Assembly: GCA_037129475.1 (NCBI GenBank)
Contig: JBAXUY010000031.1
Location: 1-28,825, forward strand
Direction: 5' to 3'
Source of the DNA: RGVT01 sp037129475
Lineage (GTDB): Bacteria; Planctomycetota; Planctomycetia; Pirellulales; UBA1268
Length of the DNA stretch: 28,825 nucleotides
Shown here: one piece after another, positions 13,189-22,817 of the stretch
Layout: each line of letters opens with the position of its first letter
How positions within the stretch are numbered: position 1 is the first letter of the stretch
Translations under genes and position numbers: made by a program
The notes under the pieces: generated by a model
Databases searched by the model: none
Told to the model about the DNA's origin: nothing
Seen by the model: the letters and a program-made list of their open reading frames with translations, nothing else

Positions 13189-16100
13189 TTACTCGACGAT
13201 GGCGAACTCGGGTGAGAGCAAAAGCGCCTGGCAGAGTTCCTCGAGTGCCGTGAGGGGCTGCGCAGGCTTGCCCGGATCGGCAAAGTCGGTGCGGGCATCC
13301 CAGCGACGAGGCGTACCATCCATCCCTGGCATCTCAGCATCCGGCATGAGAATGCTGGGCGACCACTGGTAGGGTCCGGGATCCTTGTCGGCGTGGCTAC
13401 TCACGACAAAGTCAATCATGTCGCCCTTCTTCACGGCCACGCCCTTGAGATTCGTGGGCGTTGAGTTGCCGATCGCCTCCCATTGCCCCAGTTGGCCGGT
13501 ACGGCTGGAGATGATCCTCGCAACGATGCCCGCCGTCTCGGGGTCGGCGTGCGTGAGCTCGGCGGTGATATCGACGGCACCGTGTTCCGGCGCCACCCAG
13601 CGGCGGATACTGCTGAGGCCCGCCCCGGGGCCAGCATCGCCGCCCATGGCATCCAGCATCACGGCCCCGCTCTTGCCGTCGTCCGATGTCGCGTTGGCCC
13701 GGAAGGCTTTCCCGTCGAAGCTCGGGATACTGACGAATGTCTTCAGCGACTTTGTCTCACCGTCGAAGACTCCGAAACCATACTGCCAGTCCCGCGACTC
13801 GGGATGAACGATGTCGTTCGGCGGATAAGCGGCCATGTACGCAAGCGCAGTCTGCAGTTCACTCTCGTCGGGCGAACGCTGCAGCACGCGCCTATACAGC
13901 TCATCGACCCGGGCCACGTCGTCCGCACAAGCCTTCATGAGCGAGGCGGCCAACGCTTTTGCGCTGTCGACCAACAGGGGACTGTTCATCAAGATCAGCG
14001 CCCGCGGGACGAGCATGCTGCGGGCCCGCTGCGGCGCGCTGAACATGGGATTCGGGAAGTCGAAGCTGCGGTAGAGCGAGGGGAGTAGGCTGCGGCTGAC
14101 GAAGCCGTAGACCGTCCGCCGGGTGTCGGTGCCACCCCGCACGGGTTTCCCGAATCGCGTGAGTTCGAGACGGCCGCTCACGGCCAGCACGGCGTCGCGT
14201 AACGATTCCAGCTCGAGCGGTCGCGGCGGAAAGTCGGCCCGCCGATAGGCGGCGGAAAGCATCAGGTATTTGTGCAACCGCTTGAAGCTCCAGCCGTGCT
14301 CCATAAACCAGGCCGCGAGGTGGTCGAGCAGTGGCTGATTCGTCGGCTTGTCGCCCTGGAAGCCGAAGTCGCTCGGCGTACCCACGATCGGTGTGCCGAA
14401 GTGCCAGGCCCATACGCGGTTGACGATCACACGAGCCGTGAGCGGGTTTCGCGGGCTCGTGATGGCTTGTGCCAGCTCCAACCTGCCGCTCTTCTTTTCG
14501 GGAAACGTGTTTGGAAAAAGGTCGCGAAATGCGGTGATAAACCGGCGCGGGGCGTCGGGGCCCCGTACGGCCGAATCACCGCGTACGTAGACATAGCCAG
14601 CGAACGGCTCCGGCTTGTCGCAGAATGCCATCGGCCATGCGGGAGCGCCCGGGTGTTGCTTGATCAGCTTCGTCACTTCGCTGATTGTGGGAGACGATAG
14701 ATCAGGCTCGCCAATCGGGATGATCCCCACGCGGCGGACCTGATCGCTAGGAAACCGCACCGGCGAACCCTTGGCGAGCAGCACTTGCCGGAGCGACTCG
14801 AGGTTTGCATCAGGCAGTGGCAACTGGTCCTCGAGAGCATCAAGTTTGTCGATGAAAGGCGGCTGAAACGTGTCCAGAAAGGCGAAGTAGTCGGATGAAT
14901 AGGCATTGAGTTCCGCAGGCGTGAGCTCGACCGGCATGGCGATCCGCGCAGCGTTCCGGACCCGCCACAGGCCGTCGACTCGGGCGAAGACTTCGTTGTA
15001 CCGCTGGCCCACTTCGGCGAGCGTGGCGGCCGGTGTGGAAAACGCCTGGGCTACCATCGGGTGCAGCGCGGGCTGCGGATCGAGTTTCTGCTTCGTGATG
15101 AACTCTAGAAACGGTCCGAAGACCTGCGGGTGTTGTTCGATCCATGTCTTCCGGCTGCCGACGACGTAGTCGTGGATGGTGCCGTGGAGCTCCCGCTTTT
15201 TCACCCAGCCAAAAACCTCCTTGTTATCGTCCTGTTTCTTCCAGCCGGATTCCTCGGCGAGCACCAGATAGTCGCCCAGGCGGCTGCGGGCCTTGTGGGC
15301 GGCGGTGCTCGCCGCCTTGATGGAGAGCCGGGCGTACTCCGACCGCAGTGCGCGGTTGACTCTACGAAACTCCACCACCTCCGGCGTTTCGGCCTGCGGC
15401 AGCGCCGGCACCGTGGCGGGTTCGCGGCAACTCTTGAGCACGGCGAACAGGCCGTAGTAGTCCTGCGTCGTGATTGGCTCGAGCTTGTGGTCGTGGCAGC
15501 GGGCGCAGCTGACCGTCAGGCCGAGGAGCCCGCGACCGATGGTATCGATCGCGTTGTCGAGCGTGTCGTCGTCGATAGTCCCCGACTTACGCCAACCAAT
15601 CGTGAGAAATGCCAGCCCTGCCAGCGTCCGCGGGTCGGATGCACTGTCGAGCTGATCGGCGGCGAGCTGCTCTTGGATGAACCGGTCATAGGGCTTGTCG
15701 TCGTTGAACGACTGGATCACGTAGTCGCGATACGTCCAGGCGAACGGCAGCGCGTCGCTGTCATTCTTGGCGGCATTACCGCCCTCGCTGTCGGCGTACC
15801 GGGCCACATCCAGCCAATGGCGGCCCCACCTCTCCCCATAGCGCGGATCGGCAAGCAGGCCATCGACGACCCGCTCGAAAGCCTGCGGCGACGTGTCGGC
15901 GGCGAAGGCGTCGACTTCGGATATGGTCGGAGGCACGCCGACTAGATCGAGATAGGCTCGGCGGATGAGCATCCTGCGGTCGGCCATCGGCGCGCCGACG
16001 GTGCCCGTGAGGTCGTCGAGTGACCCTGGACGAGGATCTATCACCGGCTGGAAGGCCCAATGCGTTTTGGCCGCGTCCAGATGCTGCTCGATCTTCGTCA

Positions 16101-16539
16101 GAGCGCGGGCCCCGTCTCGGGGGTCGGGAGCGCCCATCGTCACCCACTGTTCGAGGGCAACGATATCCGAGGCCGAGAGTTTGCCGTCCGGCGGCATCCG
16201 CAGGTGGTCGTTTTGATACTTGACAGCCTGCACAAGCAGCGACGTTGCCGGGTCGCCGGCGACAACGGCCGGACCGGTATCTCCCCCTTTGAGCACGCCG
16301 GCACGCGTGTCGAGTTGCAGGCCGGCCTTCTGATCGGTGTCGGCGGCGTGGCAGTCGTAGCAGTTGTCGACGAGGATCGGCCGGATTTTCGACTCAAAGA
16401 ACGCGATGCCTTCGGCCGGGACGGTTGTCGACGGTTCCGCAGCCTGCACATCCGGCATCACGGCCGAAATGACGCAGACTGCCACCGCAAAGGCCGGAAT
16501 CCGGCGCCACGCCAGGGGTGTGTTGCGAGGGCCGAACAT
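13189..16539 (-). CDS. Planctomycete cytochrome c / DUF1549 / DUF1553 protein
   Basis: An 1116-residue exported protein. A signal peptide spans about 1-33 (ending DVQAA). An N-terminal planctomycete cytochrome c domain has CYDCH at 60-64 and a candidate axial Met in MPPDGK near 115. DUF1549 spans about 185-385 and includes a second haem motif, CARCHDHK (345-352). DUF1553 (NPLTARVIVNRVWAWHFG onward) fills about 690-940. A beta-rich accessory segment (about 930-1080) precedes the terminal ALEELCQALLLSPEFAIVE. The family is typical of planctomycetes and is linked by context to polysaccharide use; the biochemical role is not established. Start ATG at 16537-16539 lies 10 bases after the DUF1501 stop, with TGAGG acting as both stop context and ribosome site. 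The usual IDxFI helix before DUF1549 is missing. Confidence 0.9.
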   Translation of the reverse strand: MFGPRNTPLAWRRIPAFAVAVCVISAVMPDVQAAEPSTTVPAEGIAFFESKIRPILVDNCYDCHAADTDQKAGLQLDTRAGVLKGGDTGPAVVAGDPATSLLVQAVKYQNDHLRMPPDGKLSASDIVALEQWVTMGAPDPRDGARALTKIEQHLDAAKTHWAFQPVIDPRPGSLDDLTGTVGAPMADRRMLIRRAYLDLVGVPPTISEVDAFAADTSPQAFERVVDGLLADPRYGERWGRHWLDVARYADSEGGNAAKNDSDALPFAWTYRDYVIQSFNDDKPYDRFIQEQLAADQLDSASDPRTLAGLAFLTIGWRKSGTIDDDTLDNAIDTIGRGLLGLTVSCARCHDHKLEPITTQDYYGLFAVLKSCREPATVPALPQAETPEVVEFRRVNRALRSEYARLSIKAASTAAHKARSRLGDYLVLAEESGWKKQDDNKEVFGWVKKRELHGTIHDYVVGSRKTWIEQHPQVFGPFLEFITKQKLDPQPALHPMVAQAFSTPAATLAEVGQRYNEVFARVDGLWRVRNAARIAMPVELTPAELNAYSSDYFAFLDTFQPPFIDKLDALEDQLPLPDANLESLRQVLLAKGSPVRFPSDQVRRVGIIPIGEPDLSSPTISEVTKLIKQHPGAPAWPMAFCDKPEPFAGYVYVRGDSAVRGPDAPRRFITAFRDLFPNTFPEKKSGRLELAQAITSPRNPLTARVIVNRVWAWHFGTPIVGTPSDFGFQGDKPTNQPLLDHLAAWFMEHGWSFKRLHKYLMLSAAYRRADFPPRPLELESLRDAVLAVSGRLELTRFGKPVRGGTDTRRTVYGFVSRSLLPSLYRSFDFPNPMFSAPQRARSMLVPRALILMNSPLLVDSAKALAASLMKACADDVARVDELYRRVLQRSPDESELQTALAYMAAYPPNDIVHPESRDWQYGFGVFDGETKSLKTFVSIPSFDGKAFRANATSDDGKSGAVMLDAMGGDAGPGAGLSSIRRWVAPEHGAVDITAELTHADPETAGIVARIISSRTGQLGQWEAIGNSTPTNLKGVAVKKGDMIDFVVSSHADKDPGPYQWSPSILMPDAEMPGMDGTPRRWDARTDFADPGKPAQPLTALEELCQALLLSPEFAIVE

Positions 16540-16549
16540 TGCACAAGCC

Positions 16550-18022
16550 TCAGGCGAGCAATCCCCTTACGACGCGGCCATGAACGTCGGTGAGCCGGAA
16601 GTCACGGCCGGCGTAGCGGTAGGTGAGCCGCTCATGATCGAATCCCAGCAAGTGCAGGATCGTGGCGTGCAGGTCATGAATGTCGACGCCGTTTTCAATC
16701 ACCGCTCCGCCAAACTCATCGGTCGCGCCGTAGACGGTGCCTGGCCGTACGCCACCGCCCGCCATCCAGATCGTGAAGCCGTTGGCATGATGGTCACGGC
16801 CGACGCCCTTTCGATTATTGACGTTGGTTTTGTCGGTCGTCGGTGTTCGACCGAATTCCCCGCCCCAGATGACCAGCGTGTCCTTGAGCATGTCGCGCTC
16901 TTTGAGATCCACGAGCAGCGCGTGGAGCGGTTGGTCGCATTCGGCGGCAAGCTCGCGGTGCCGCTGGTCGTTCATGTCGTGGGTGTCCCAACCACTGTGC
17001 CATACCTGCACAAACCGCACGCCACGTTCGACCAAACGGCGGGCGAGAAGAAACGGCCGTCCCTGCTTCGCATCGCCGTAGAGATCCCGCACGTGCTTGG
17101 GTTCGCGCGAGATGTCGAACGCGTCGCCGGCCTCGACCTGCATGCGAAACGCCGTCTCGAAGGCCTGGACACGTCCATCGAGGATCGTCTGCCCGGGATG
17201 CTTCGTAGCGTAGTGCTCATGCATCTCCCGCAGCAGATCGATCTGGCGGCGCTGCTCGCGGAGAGACATGCTGCCACTCCGGAGATTCTCGATCATTCGC
17301 GTTACCGACATTTCTCCGGTGGGAACGCCGGTGCCGTTGCACCATGCGGGGAGGAAGGCGTTGCCCCAAGGCCGGTCGCCCGCTCCTTCCGAACTGCCAT
17401 TTGCCGTCAGCCCCACGAGCGCGGGAAGGTTTTCGTTTTCTGTGCCCAGCCCATAGACAGTCCACGCCCCCACGCTCGGCCGCACGCTCGAGAAGTCGCC
17501 CGTGTGCATGAGCAGCGATGCGGCTTCGTGGACGGGGCTCTTGGTCTGCATCGACCGCACCACGCAGAGCTCGTCGGCGTGGGTGGCAAGCTTTGGAAAC
17601 AGCTCGCTGATCTCCATGCCGGACTGGCCGTGCTTCTTGAATGCGAACGGCGATCCCTTAAGCGTGGCGTTGAGCCGCACGCCCGCCCCGCCTGCAGACC
17701 GGAATTCGCGACCCTTGGCGCGAACGTCTTTCACCACATCGTCCACGAATGTTCCCTCATACGTGGCGAGCAAGGGCTTGGGGTCGAAGGTATCCAAGTG
17801 CGACGGCCCCCCGGCGCAGAAAATCTGGATCACCCGCTTCGCCTTGGGGGCGAAATGCGGCTGTTTCGCCGCCAGTGGCGAACCCGACGGCGAACCCCCT
17901 GCAAGCCCGACGTCATGGAACAGGGTCGCCAAAGCGACCCCGCCGATGCCCATTCCAGCGCGGCTTAAAACCTCTCGGCGGGTGACCGGCCTCGGATCGT
18001 CTTCAAAAGCTCGATCAGTCAT
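16550..18022 (-). CDS. DUF1501 Tat-exported protein
   Basis: A 490-residue member of DUF1501, a family with an alkaline-phosphatase/sulfatase-like fold. A Tat signal VTRREVLSRAGMGIGGVALATLF occupies residues 13-35. Conserved blocks are RVIQIFCAGGPSHLDTFDPKP (63-83), VRSMQTKSPVHEAA, GTENENLPALVGL, RFVQVWHSGWDTHDMN, LVIWGGEFGRTPT, GRDHHANGFTIWMAGGGVRPG and DIHDLHATILHLLGFDHERLT. The His/Asp residues in these blocks are probable metal ligands. DUF1501 genes usually pair with DUF1549/1553 genes, as here. The order is reversed relative to the common one: DUF1501 comes first. ATG at 18020-18022 has GAGG about 6 bases upstream. Confidence 0.92.
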   Translation of the reverse strand: MTDRAFEDDPRPVTRREVLSRAGMGIGGVALATLFHDVGLAGGSPSGSPLAAKQPHFAPKAKRVIQIFCAGGPSHLDTFDPKPLLATYEGTFVDDVVKDVRAKGREFRSAGGAGVRLNATLKGSPFAFKKHGQSGMEISELFPKLATHADELCVVRSMQTKSPVHEAASLLMHTGDFSSVRPSVGAWTVYGLGTENENLPALVGLTANGSSEGAGDRPWGNAFLPAWCNGTGVPTGEMSVTRMIENLRSGSMSLREQRRQIDLLREMHEHYATKHPGQTILDGRVQAFETAFRMQVEAGDAFDISREPKHVRDLYGDAKQGRPFLLARRLVERGVRFVQVWHSGWDTHDMNDQRHRELAAECDQPLHALLVDLKERDMLKDTLVIWGGEFGRTPTTDKTNVNNRKGVGRDHHANGFTIWMAGGGVRPGTVYGATDEFGGAVIENGVDIHDLHATILHLLGFDHERLTYRYAGRDFRLTDVHGRVVRGLLA

Positions 18023-18138
18023 CGCAGCCTCATGGGGTGGACGCTAAGAGTAGTGTTCCACTGCCGCCGTCTTTAGTACCGAGTAACGGTTTTGCCGTGC
18101 CCCTCGCAAACCCCGTTCAGCCCTGGCAGGGGGGCCGT

Positions 18139-21030
18139 TTAACCGTGCAGTCGCTGCCGCCGGGCTGCCCAAGCCGCGGCGGCGATGCCAACGCCGGCGA
18201 GGGCGAGGGTGCCTGGCTCGGGCACCACAATCACGTTGGCCGTGAGTGTGAGGGTCTGCGGCGTATCGCTCGTGTATACCGCACCACCGTTGGAACTCTT
18301 GAACTGCAGCGTCCAGATGTTGCTGAACGAGCCTTGACCGGCTGGGTTGAGAAACACCTGCCACGAGTTGGAGGATCCGGATGCGAGGGTGTTGAAGGTT
18401 CCAAGGTTCGTGGAGAACGGCCCCGTGGGGTTTGATGGGCTGATCGACACAAGCGCGAGATCGGCGGTGTAGCCTGCTGTCTGCAGCAGGTTGTAAAGGC
18501 TGAAACCCTGAGACACCGAATCGCCCTCGTTTACAGTACCAAAGTTCAGTACGAGAGACGTCGAGGCGGAGGTTCCGCTGAGGAAGCTCGCCACCGCCGG
18601 GTCGAGCACCGTGCCCGTGAGGTTCACGGTCTGCGGGGCGAGCGGGAGCGTGCCGAGGCCGCTGGTGCCGTTGCCGTTCGACGTGAAGTTGACCTGTACA
18701 GTCCCCGACTTGCCGCCGGCCGTGAGGCTACCGAGGCCGACGCTCATCGCTGTGCTCGTGCCGCCTGCGGCGAGCAGGCTGATCGAGCCAGCATTCGTAG
18801 ACGCACCGCCCGCCACCGAGCCGAACGAGGTGTCGAGCTTTTCCGAGAAGCCGTCGTTCGGGGCCGTGTTCGTGATCGAGAGCGCCTGCGAGAGCGACGT
18901 GCCCTTGAGCACGGTGCCGAAGTTGATCGACGTGCCCGAGGCGATGCTGGCCGCGGCGGCGTTCCACACCGTGCCCGTGATCGTGACGGCCTGCGAGCCG
19001 ACCGCCTGCTGGGCCAGGCCCGAGGAGTTGACGGCGTTCGAGAAGAGGGCGAGCGTCGCCGTGCCGGTCTGTGCGCCCGCCGAGAGGCCGGTGCCGAGGC
19101 CGACGAGCAGCGTGCCGGCGCTACTTGCTTGCCCCGCGATCCCGCCGGCCGTGCCGGTGGCGGAGAAGTTTGTGGTCACGCCCGAGAAGCTGCCGCTCAG
19201 GGTTTCAGTGAAGGTGGCGTTGGCAGGGGCCGAGTTCGTGAGCGTGAGCGAGCCCGTCAGCGCGGTGCCGACGCGGGTGTTGCCGAGGTTTACCGTCTGC
19301 GACGCGGTGGCACTCGCGAGGTTGTAGACGTTGACAAACACGCCCTGGCCGGCCGCGGTGCCGCTGCCCCCGAGAACGACTCCCGCACGGGTGGAAAGCG
19401 TAGCCGCAGTGATGCTTGCGTAGCTGCCCGAGACGTCCCCGTAGGTGAAGAGCCGATACGCGCCGGCGCCGTAGCTTCCCTGCGAGTTGGCACCGGCGTT
19501 GTCGAGGAGCCTCAGGTTGCCCCCCAGCGTGAGCGTGCCGGAGACGGCGGTGAAGTCGGAGCTGCCCGAGTTCGTCAGCGACGTGCCGGGCGTGCCGAGT
19601 TCGAACTGGCTCGTGCCGGAAAGCGCAAGGTTGCCCGTGACGGTATTCGAGCCGATCGAATTGCCCGGCGCCCAGATCCCGGCGACCGACACGGTGTTGC
19701 CACTGCCGATATTGAGCCTGCCGATGCCGCCGACGGTCTGGCTGCTCGTGAATACAAACGTGCCGGTCTTGGCTGTGAGGTCGAGGACAGCGCCGCTCGA
19801 CCCGGCGTCGCCGATCGTGATCGTGGGGCTCGAATTAAAGAAGCCGTTGGTGCCGAGGATCAGGGTGCCGCCTTTGACGATCGTGGAGCCCGAATAGGTA
19901 TTGCTGCCCGAAAGCGTCTGGCCACCGGTGCCAACCTTGACGATGCCGCCGGTGCCAAGGATGCGGCCTGTAAAGGTGCGATTGCTTCCAGCGGGGCCGT
20001 TATCTGCACCAAGCGAAAGCGTGAAGGAGTTCAGGTTGACCGTGGATGTCGTGGCCGAGTCCGATTGGAGCGCCCCCACCGTCTCACTGGCCAGAAGAAT
20101 CAGCGAACCAGAGGAAGTGAACGATACGCGGCTTCCGTCGGGAATGGCGAACCCACCGGCTACGGTAAGAGCGTTGGTGGAGATCCCAGTCTCTCCCAAG
20201 TACGAGTTCGATCCGCTGAGTGTCCACGTTCCAGAGCCTACCGAACCGCGAAAGACTGTACTGGCGCCAGCGCTTCCGCCGCTAATGTTTCCGGTGATCT
20301 CGCCGTTACCGTTTCCCAGTAGACTAAGCTGAGTATTAACGGCTGTATTAATCGAGATGGGACCAGAGATAGTGAGACGGTCCGCATCGACAGCGATACG
20401 GTTTATGGCACCGCCGAGGGTTGCCGACAGGCTTCCGGCCCAGGTGTTTGTGCCGCTCACGCTGCGAAGAGCGCCGTCATTGTTGATTCCGCCGCCGGCG
20501 ATCGACAGTGACTCACCCGTGACGGTGATTCCTCCCTGGAGTTGGAGAGCTGCCGAGTTTGAAACAATAGTTCCGGCGGCCGTCCCACCAAGGGCCGTTG
20601 CATTCCGAATGTTGAGCACGCCAGCCGCGATGGTCGTCGAGCCCGAGTATGTGTTGGCGGAAAGGAGCGTCAGCGCACCGGTCCCGCTCTTGTCAATGCC
20701 CCCGGAACCGCCAATGGCACCGCCTGTGAATGTGTAGCTGCCAGCCGTGACATTGACCTGGCCCGGCGTCACGCCGCTGGCGTCGATCGTCACGGTGCCC
20801 GTTCCTGAGCCGGCGAAGACGGCCGTGTTGCCGCTGGCGTATGTCGCGCTCGTCCAACTATCACTGTCGGGCTGCGTCCAGGTGGTGTTGCCTCCATTCC
20901 AGGTGACGGTCTGCGCGAGGACGACGTCGGACCCCGAAGCCGCCATGATGGCGGCAAACACGGCGATCTGTTGGACGGCTACCGATCGCCGCCAACGGCC
21001 GCGGGGGCTAAAATAAACGACGCGCGTCAT
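18139..21030 (-). CDS. Autotransporter-repeat / choice-of-anchor-type PEP-CTERM surface protein
   Basis: A 963-residue exported protein. The signal peptide ends near VLAQ (residue 40). Autotransporter-associated beta-strand repeats are visible at about 112-140 (KSGTGALTLLSANTYSGSTT), 267-290 and 362-392 (TGGQTLSGSNTYSGSTIVKG). From about 575 to 930 there are three Ig-like repeats of choice-of-anchor-D type, each with a VNLGNTRVGT or INFGTVLKGT-like opening. The C-terminus is a PEP-CTERM sorting signal, VVPEPG then a hydrophobic stretch and RRQRLHG, so an exosortase should process it for the cell surface or matrix. AGGGA lies about 8 bases before ATG 21028-21030. It is downstream of the sigma/FecR pair and may be their target. 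Confidence 0.88.
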   Translation of the reverse strand: MTRVVYFSPRGRWRRSVAVQQIAVFAAIMAASGSDVVLAQTVTWNGGNTTWTQPDSDSWTSATYASGNTAVFAGSGTGTVTIDASGVTPGQVNVTAGSYTFTGGAIGGSGGIDKSGTGALTLLSANTYSGSTTIAAGVLNIRNATALGGTAAGTIVSNSAALQLQGGITVTGESLSIAGGGINNDGALRSVSGTNTWAGSLSATLGGAINRIAVDADRLTISGPISINTAVNTQLSLLGNGNGEITGNISGGSAGASTVFRGSVGSGTWTLSGSNSYLGETGISTNALTVAGGFAIPDGSRVSFTSSGSLILLASETVGALQSDSATTSTVNLNSFTLSLGADNGPAGSNRTFTGRILGTGGIVKVGTGGQTLSGSNTYSGSTIVKGGTLILGTNGFFNSSPTITIGDAGSSGAVLDLTAKTGTFVFTSSQTVGGIGRLNIGSGNTVSVAGIWAPGNSIGSNTVTGNLALSGTSQFELGTPGTSLTNSGSSDFTAVSGTLTLGGNLRLLDNAGANSQGSYGAGAYRLFTYGDVSGSYASITAATLSTRAGVVLGGSGTAAGQGVFVNVYNLASATASQTVNLGNTRVGTALTGSLTLTNSAPANATFTETLSGSFSGVTTNFSATGTAGGIAGQASSAGTLLVGLGTGLSAGAQTGTATLALFSNAVNSSGLAQQAVGSQAVTITGTVWNAAAASIASGTSINFGTVLKGTSLSQALSITNTAPNDGFSEKLDTSFGSVAGGASTNAGSISLLAAGGTSTAMSVGLGSLTAGGKSGTVQVNFTSNGNGTSGLGTLPLAPQTVNLTGTVLDPAVASFLSGTSASTSLVLNFGTVNEGDSVSQGFSLYNLLQTAGYTADLALVSISPSNPTGPFSTNLGTFNTLASGSSNSWQVFLNPAGQGSFSNIWTLQFKSSNGGAVYTSDTPQTLTLTANVIVVPEPGTLALAGVGIAAAAWAARRQRLHG

Positions 21031-21229
21031 TAGAAAATTCCCTGCGCAATTGATTGGATTGATCGGGTTTAAAACCCCTCCGCTTTATCTGTGCCGATCA
21101 GGAGGGATTTGATACCTGCGCTCAAGGAATGCCGTAAGTCTTTGTGCGAAAGAGCTTTGCGACCTTGCGTCGGTCCTCGGGCCAAAGACTTGAGCCCAGG
21201 AAAACCATGCCAGCCTTATTTTCCCCCCT
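21031..21229 (-). promoter_or_regulatory. Long leader with inverted repeats between FecR-LamG and PEP-CTERM genes
   Basis: This 199-base gap holds a perfect 9-base inverted repeat, AAGTCTTTG (21136-21144) and CAAAGACTT (21183-21191). The outer right arm can alternatively extend with CTTGAG (21189-21194) pairing CTCAAG (21121-21126). Closer to the PEP-CTERM start lie GGGTTTAAAACCC and a CCCTCC/GGAGGG pair. These could form a structured 5' leader, an attenuator, or a repressor site. No promoter was recognised with confidence. Confidence 0.35.
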
Positions 21230-22795
21230 TCAGCGGGCAAGGCCGGTGGCTTGGTTGAAGACGCGGGACTGCCCCTCGACGAGCCGCGTCACCGCCTGCC
21301 AGCGCGGAGCTCCTGGGGCGGGTGGCTTAACACCAAAGTAGTTTTCGCCGGCCGCGGCCCGGCCCCAGTGCTCTGCGATCTCGGCGGGCGTGAGGGCGAA
21401 GTCGTAGAGAGCAAGTTCATCGATCACTCCCGTGAAAGGTTCTAGCTGCCCGTGATTGCCGATCTTCGCCGCTACCGGGCCGCCTGAGAGCACCATCGTG
21501 CCGACGGGATAATCGTGGGAAAACCGGAGTCGGCCGTCGATGAAGATCGCCTTCCGGCCGGTGAAGCTGTCGTAGGTGGCGACGACGTGATGGGGCTTGC
21601 CGTCGGTGATCTCCGCGAGCGTGGGCCTGCCGTCGAGCCCATCGAGCGGCATGTCGAGCTCGCGGTAGCCGCGGCCGGCGAGGTGCAGGCCAAAAGACAG
21701 GCACGGGCCAGACTTCACATGAGGCTCAGTGTACTCACTGAAGTTTGTGCCATCGTTCTGGAAAGACAGCAGCACGCGGGCATCGCCATCCTCTTTGCGG
21801 AAGATCTCGTCGTAATCGCCGAACCGACCGCTCCACGCTGACGCGATCATTGCCTCGATCGTGATCCCCTCGGCCATCGCGAGCAGGCCCATGCCCACTT
21901 TGTCGCCCGTGCCGCCGGTGATCGTCGCCTCGGCGGAGCGCGTGTTATCGAACCGCAAGGCACCCGCCCCCACGAGGCCGGTCACGGGCGTCGCGTTGCT
22001 GTCCAGCGTCGCGGAAAGCCCGCCGACCACGTCGGCCACGCGAGATGAGCTCGCCATGGCGTCGTCAAACGGCCAGTAGCACACCGGCAGCCGCATCCGC
22101 GATTGCACCTCCACCTCGCCGTCGAGCACCGTCACGGCCACGTGCTCGTCATCGATCCGATCAACGCGAAACGCCGTGCCCTTGTCCACGATCCGCAGGT
22201 TGGCCGCCGTGATGGAGAAGTTGGCATCGGGCTCGGTGAGTCGGGCCTGCACGCTGCCGTCGTAGAGCGCGCCCGCATCGCGGGCCGTGACGCCGAAGAC
22301 CGCTGCCTGGGCGACGTTCACGTCGGCCCCGCTCGCTGAGCGGAGGGCGGTGGGCCTGTCGGGCCGGAGCGTCGAGGGGCTGATCGGCCTAGACGCCTCG
22401 CCCTCGACCTCAAGGCTGGCGACCGTCACGAGCGGCAGTTGCCGGGTGTCGTAGGAGCCTGCTGCGGGCTTCGGCGGCAGTGCTTCGCGGCCCGCGGTGA
22501 CGAGCAGCATCAGGCTGGCGGCGGCGAGCGCGACGCCACCAAGCATCGCTGCCACGCGGCCGATGCCGGGCAGCGGCCAACGACCGCGGGGCCGCGATCC
22601 GCCGGGGCCAGCCGCTGCCGTCGAGAGGGAGATCTGGCCGTGAAGCATGCAGTAGTCGACAAACTCGCGGCGGGCCGCCGGGTTCGCCTCGAGCAGCGAC
22701 TCGAGCCGCGCGCCATCGGCGGCGGGAATCGTGCCGTGCAGATAGTCGGCTGCAAGATCGAGCAGGGCGTCGCGGTCGTAGGCGGGAGTGTTCAT
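21230..22795 (-). CDS. FecR domain and LamG-like membrane protein
   Basis: A 521-residue protein. Residues 1-60 (LADYLHGTIPAADGARLESLLEANPAARREFVDYCMLHG) resemble the cytoplasmic anti-sigma helical part. One membrane segment spans about 78-101. A FecR domain follows (about 155-235, with ITAANLRIVDKGTAFRVDR and VTVLDGEVEVQS), then a LamG/concanavalin-like jellyroll (237-490) with CYWPFDD, ITIEAMI, HHVVATYDSFTGRKAIFIDG and GVIDELALYDFALTPAEIAEHW. It probably senses a ligand outside and modulates the ECF sigma factor encoded 22 bases upstream. No Shine-Dalgarno is visible before ATG 22793-22795, so translation may be coupled to the sigma gene. Confidence 0.88.
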   Translation of the reverse strand: MNTPAYDRDALLDLAADYLHGTIPAADGARLESLLEANPAARREFVDYCMLHGQISLSTAAAGPGGSRPRGRWPLPGIGRVAAMLGGVALAAASLMLLVTAGREALPPKPAAGSYDTRQLPLVTVASLEVEGEASRPISPSTLRPDRPTALRSASGADVNVAQAAVFGVTARDAGALYDGSVQARLTEPDANFSITAANLRIVDKGTAFRVDRIDDEHVAVTVLDGEVEVQSRMRLPVCYWPFDDAMASSSRVADVVGGLSATLDSNATPVTGLVGAGALRFDNTRSAEATITGGTGDKVGMGLLAMAEGITIEAMIASAWSGRFGDYDEIFRKEDGDARVLLSFQNDGTNFSEYTEPHVKSGPCLSFGLHLAGRGYRELDMPLDGLDGRPTLAEITDGKPHHVVATYDSFTGRKAIFIDGRLRFSHDYPVGTMVLSGGPVAAKIGNHGQLEPFTGVIDELALYDFALTPAEIAEHWGRAAAGENYFGVKPPAPGAPRWQAVTRLVEGQSRVFNQATGLAR

Positions 22796-22817
22796 TGGGC
22801 GACGGGGACGGTTTCTT

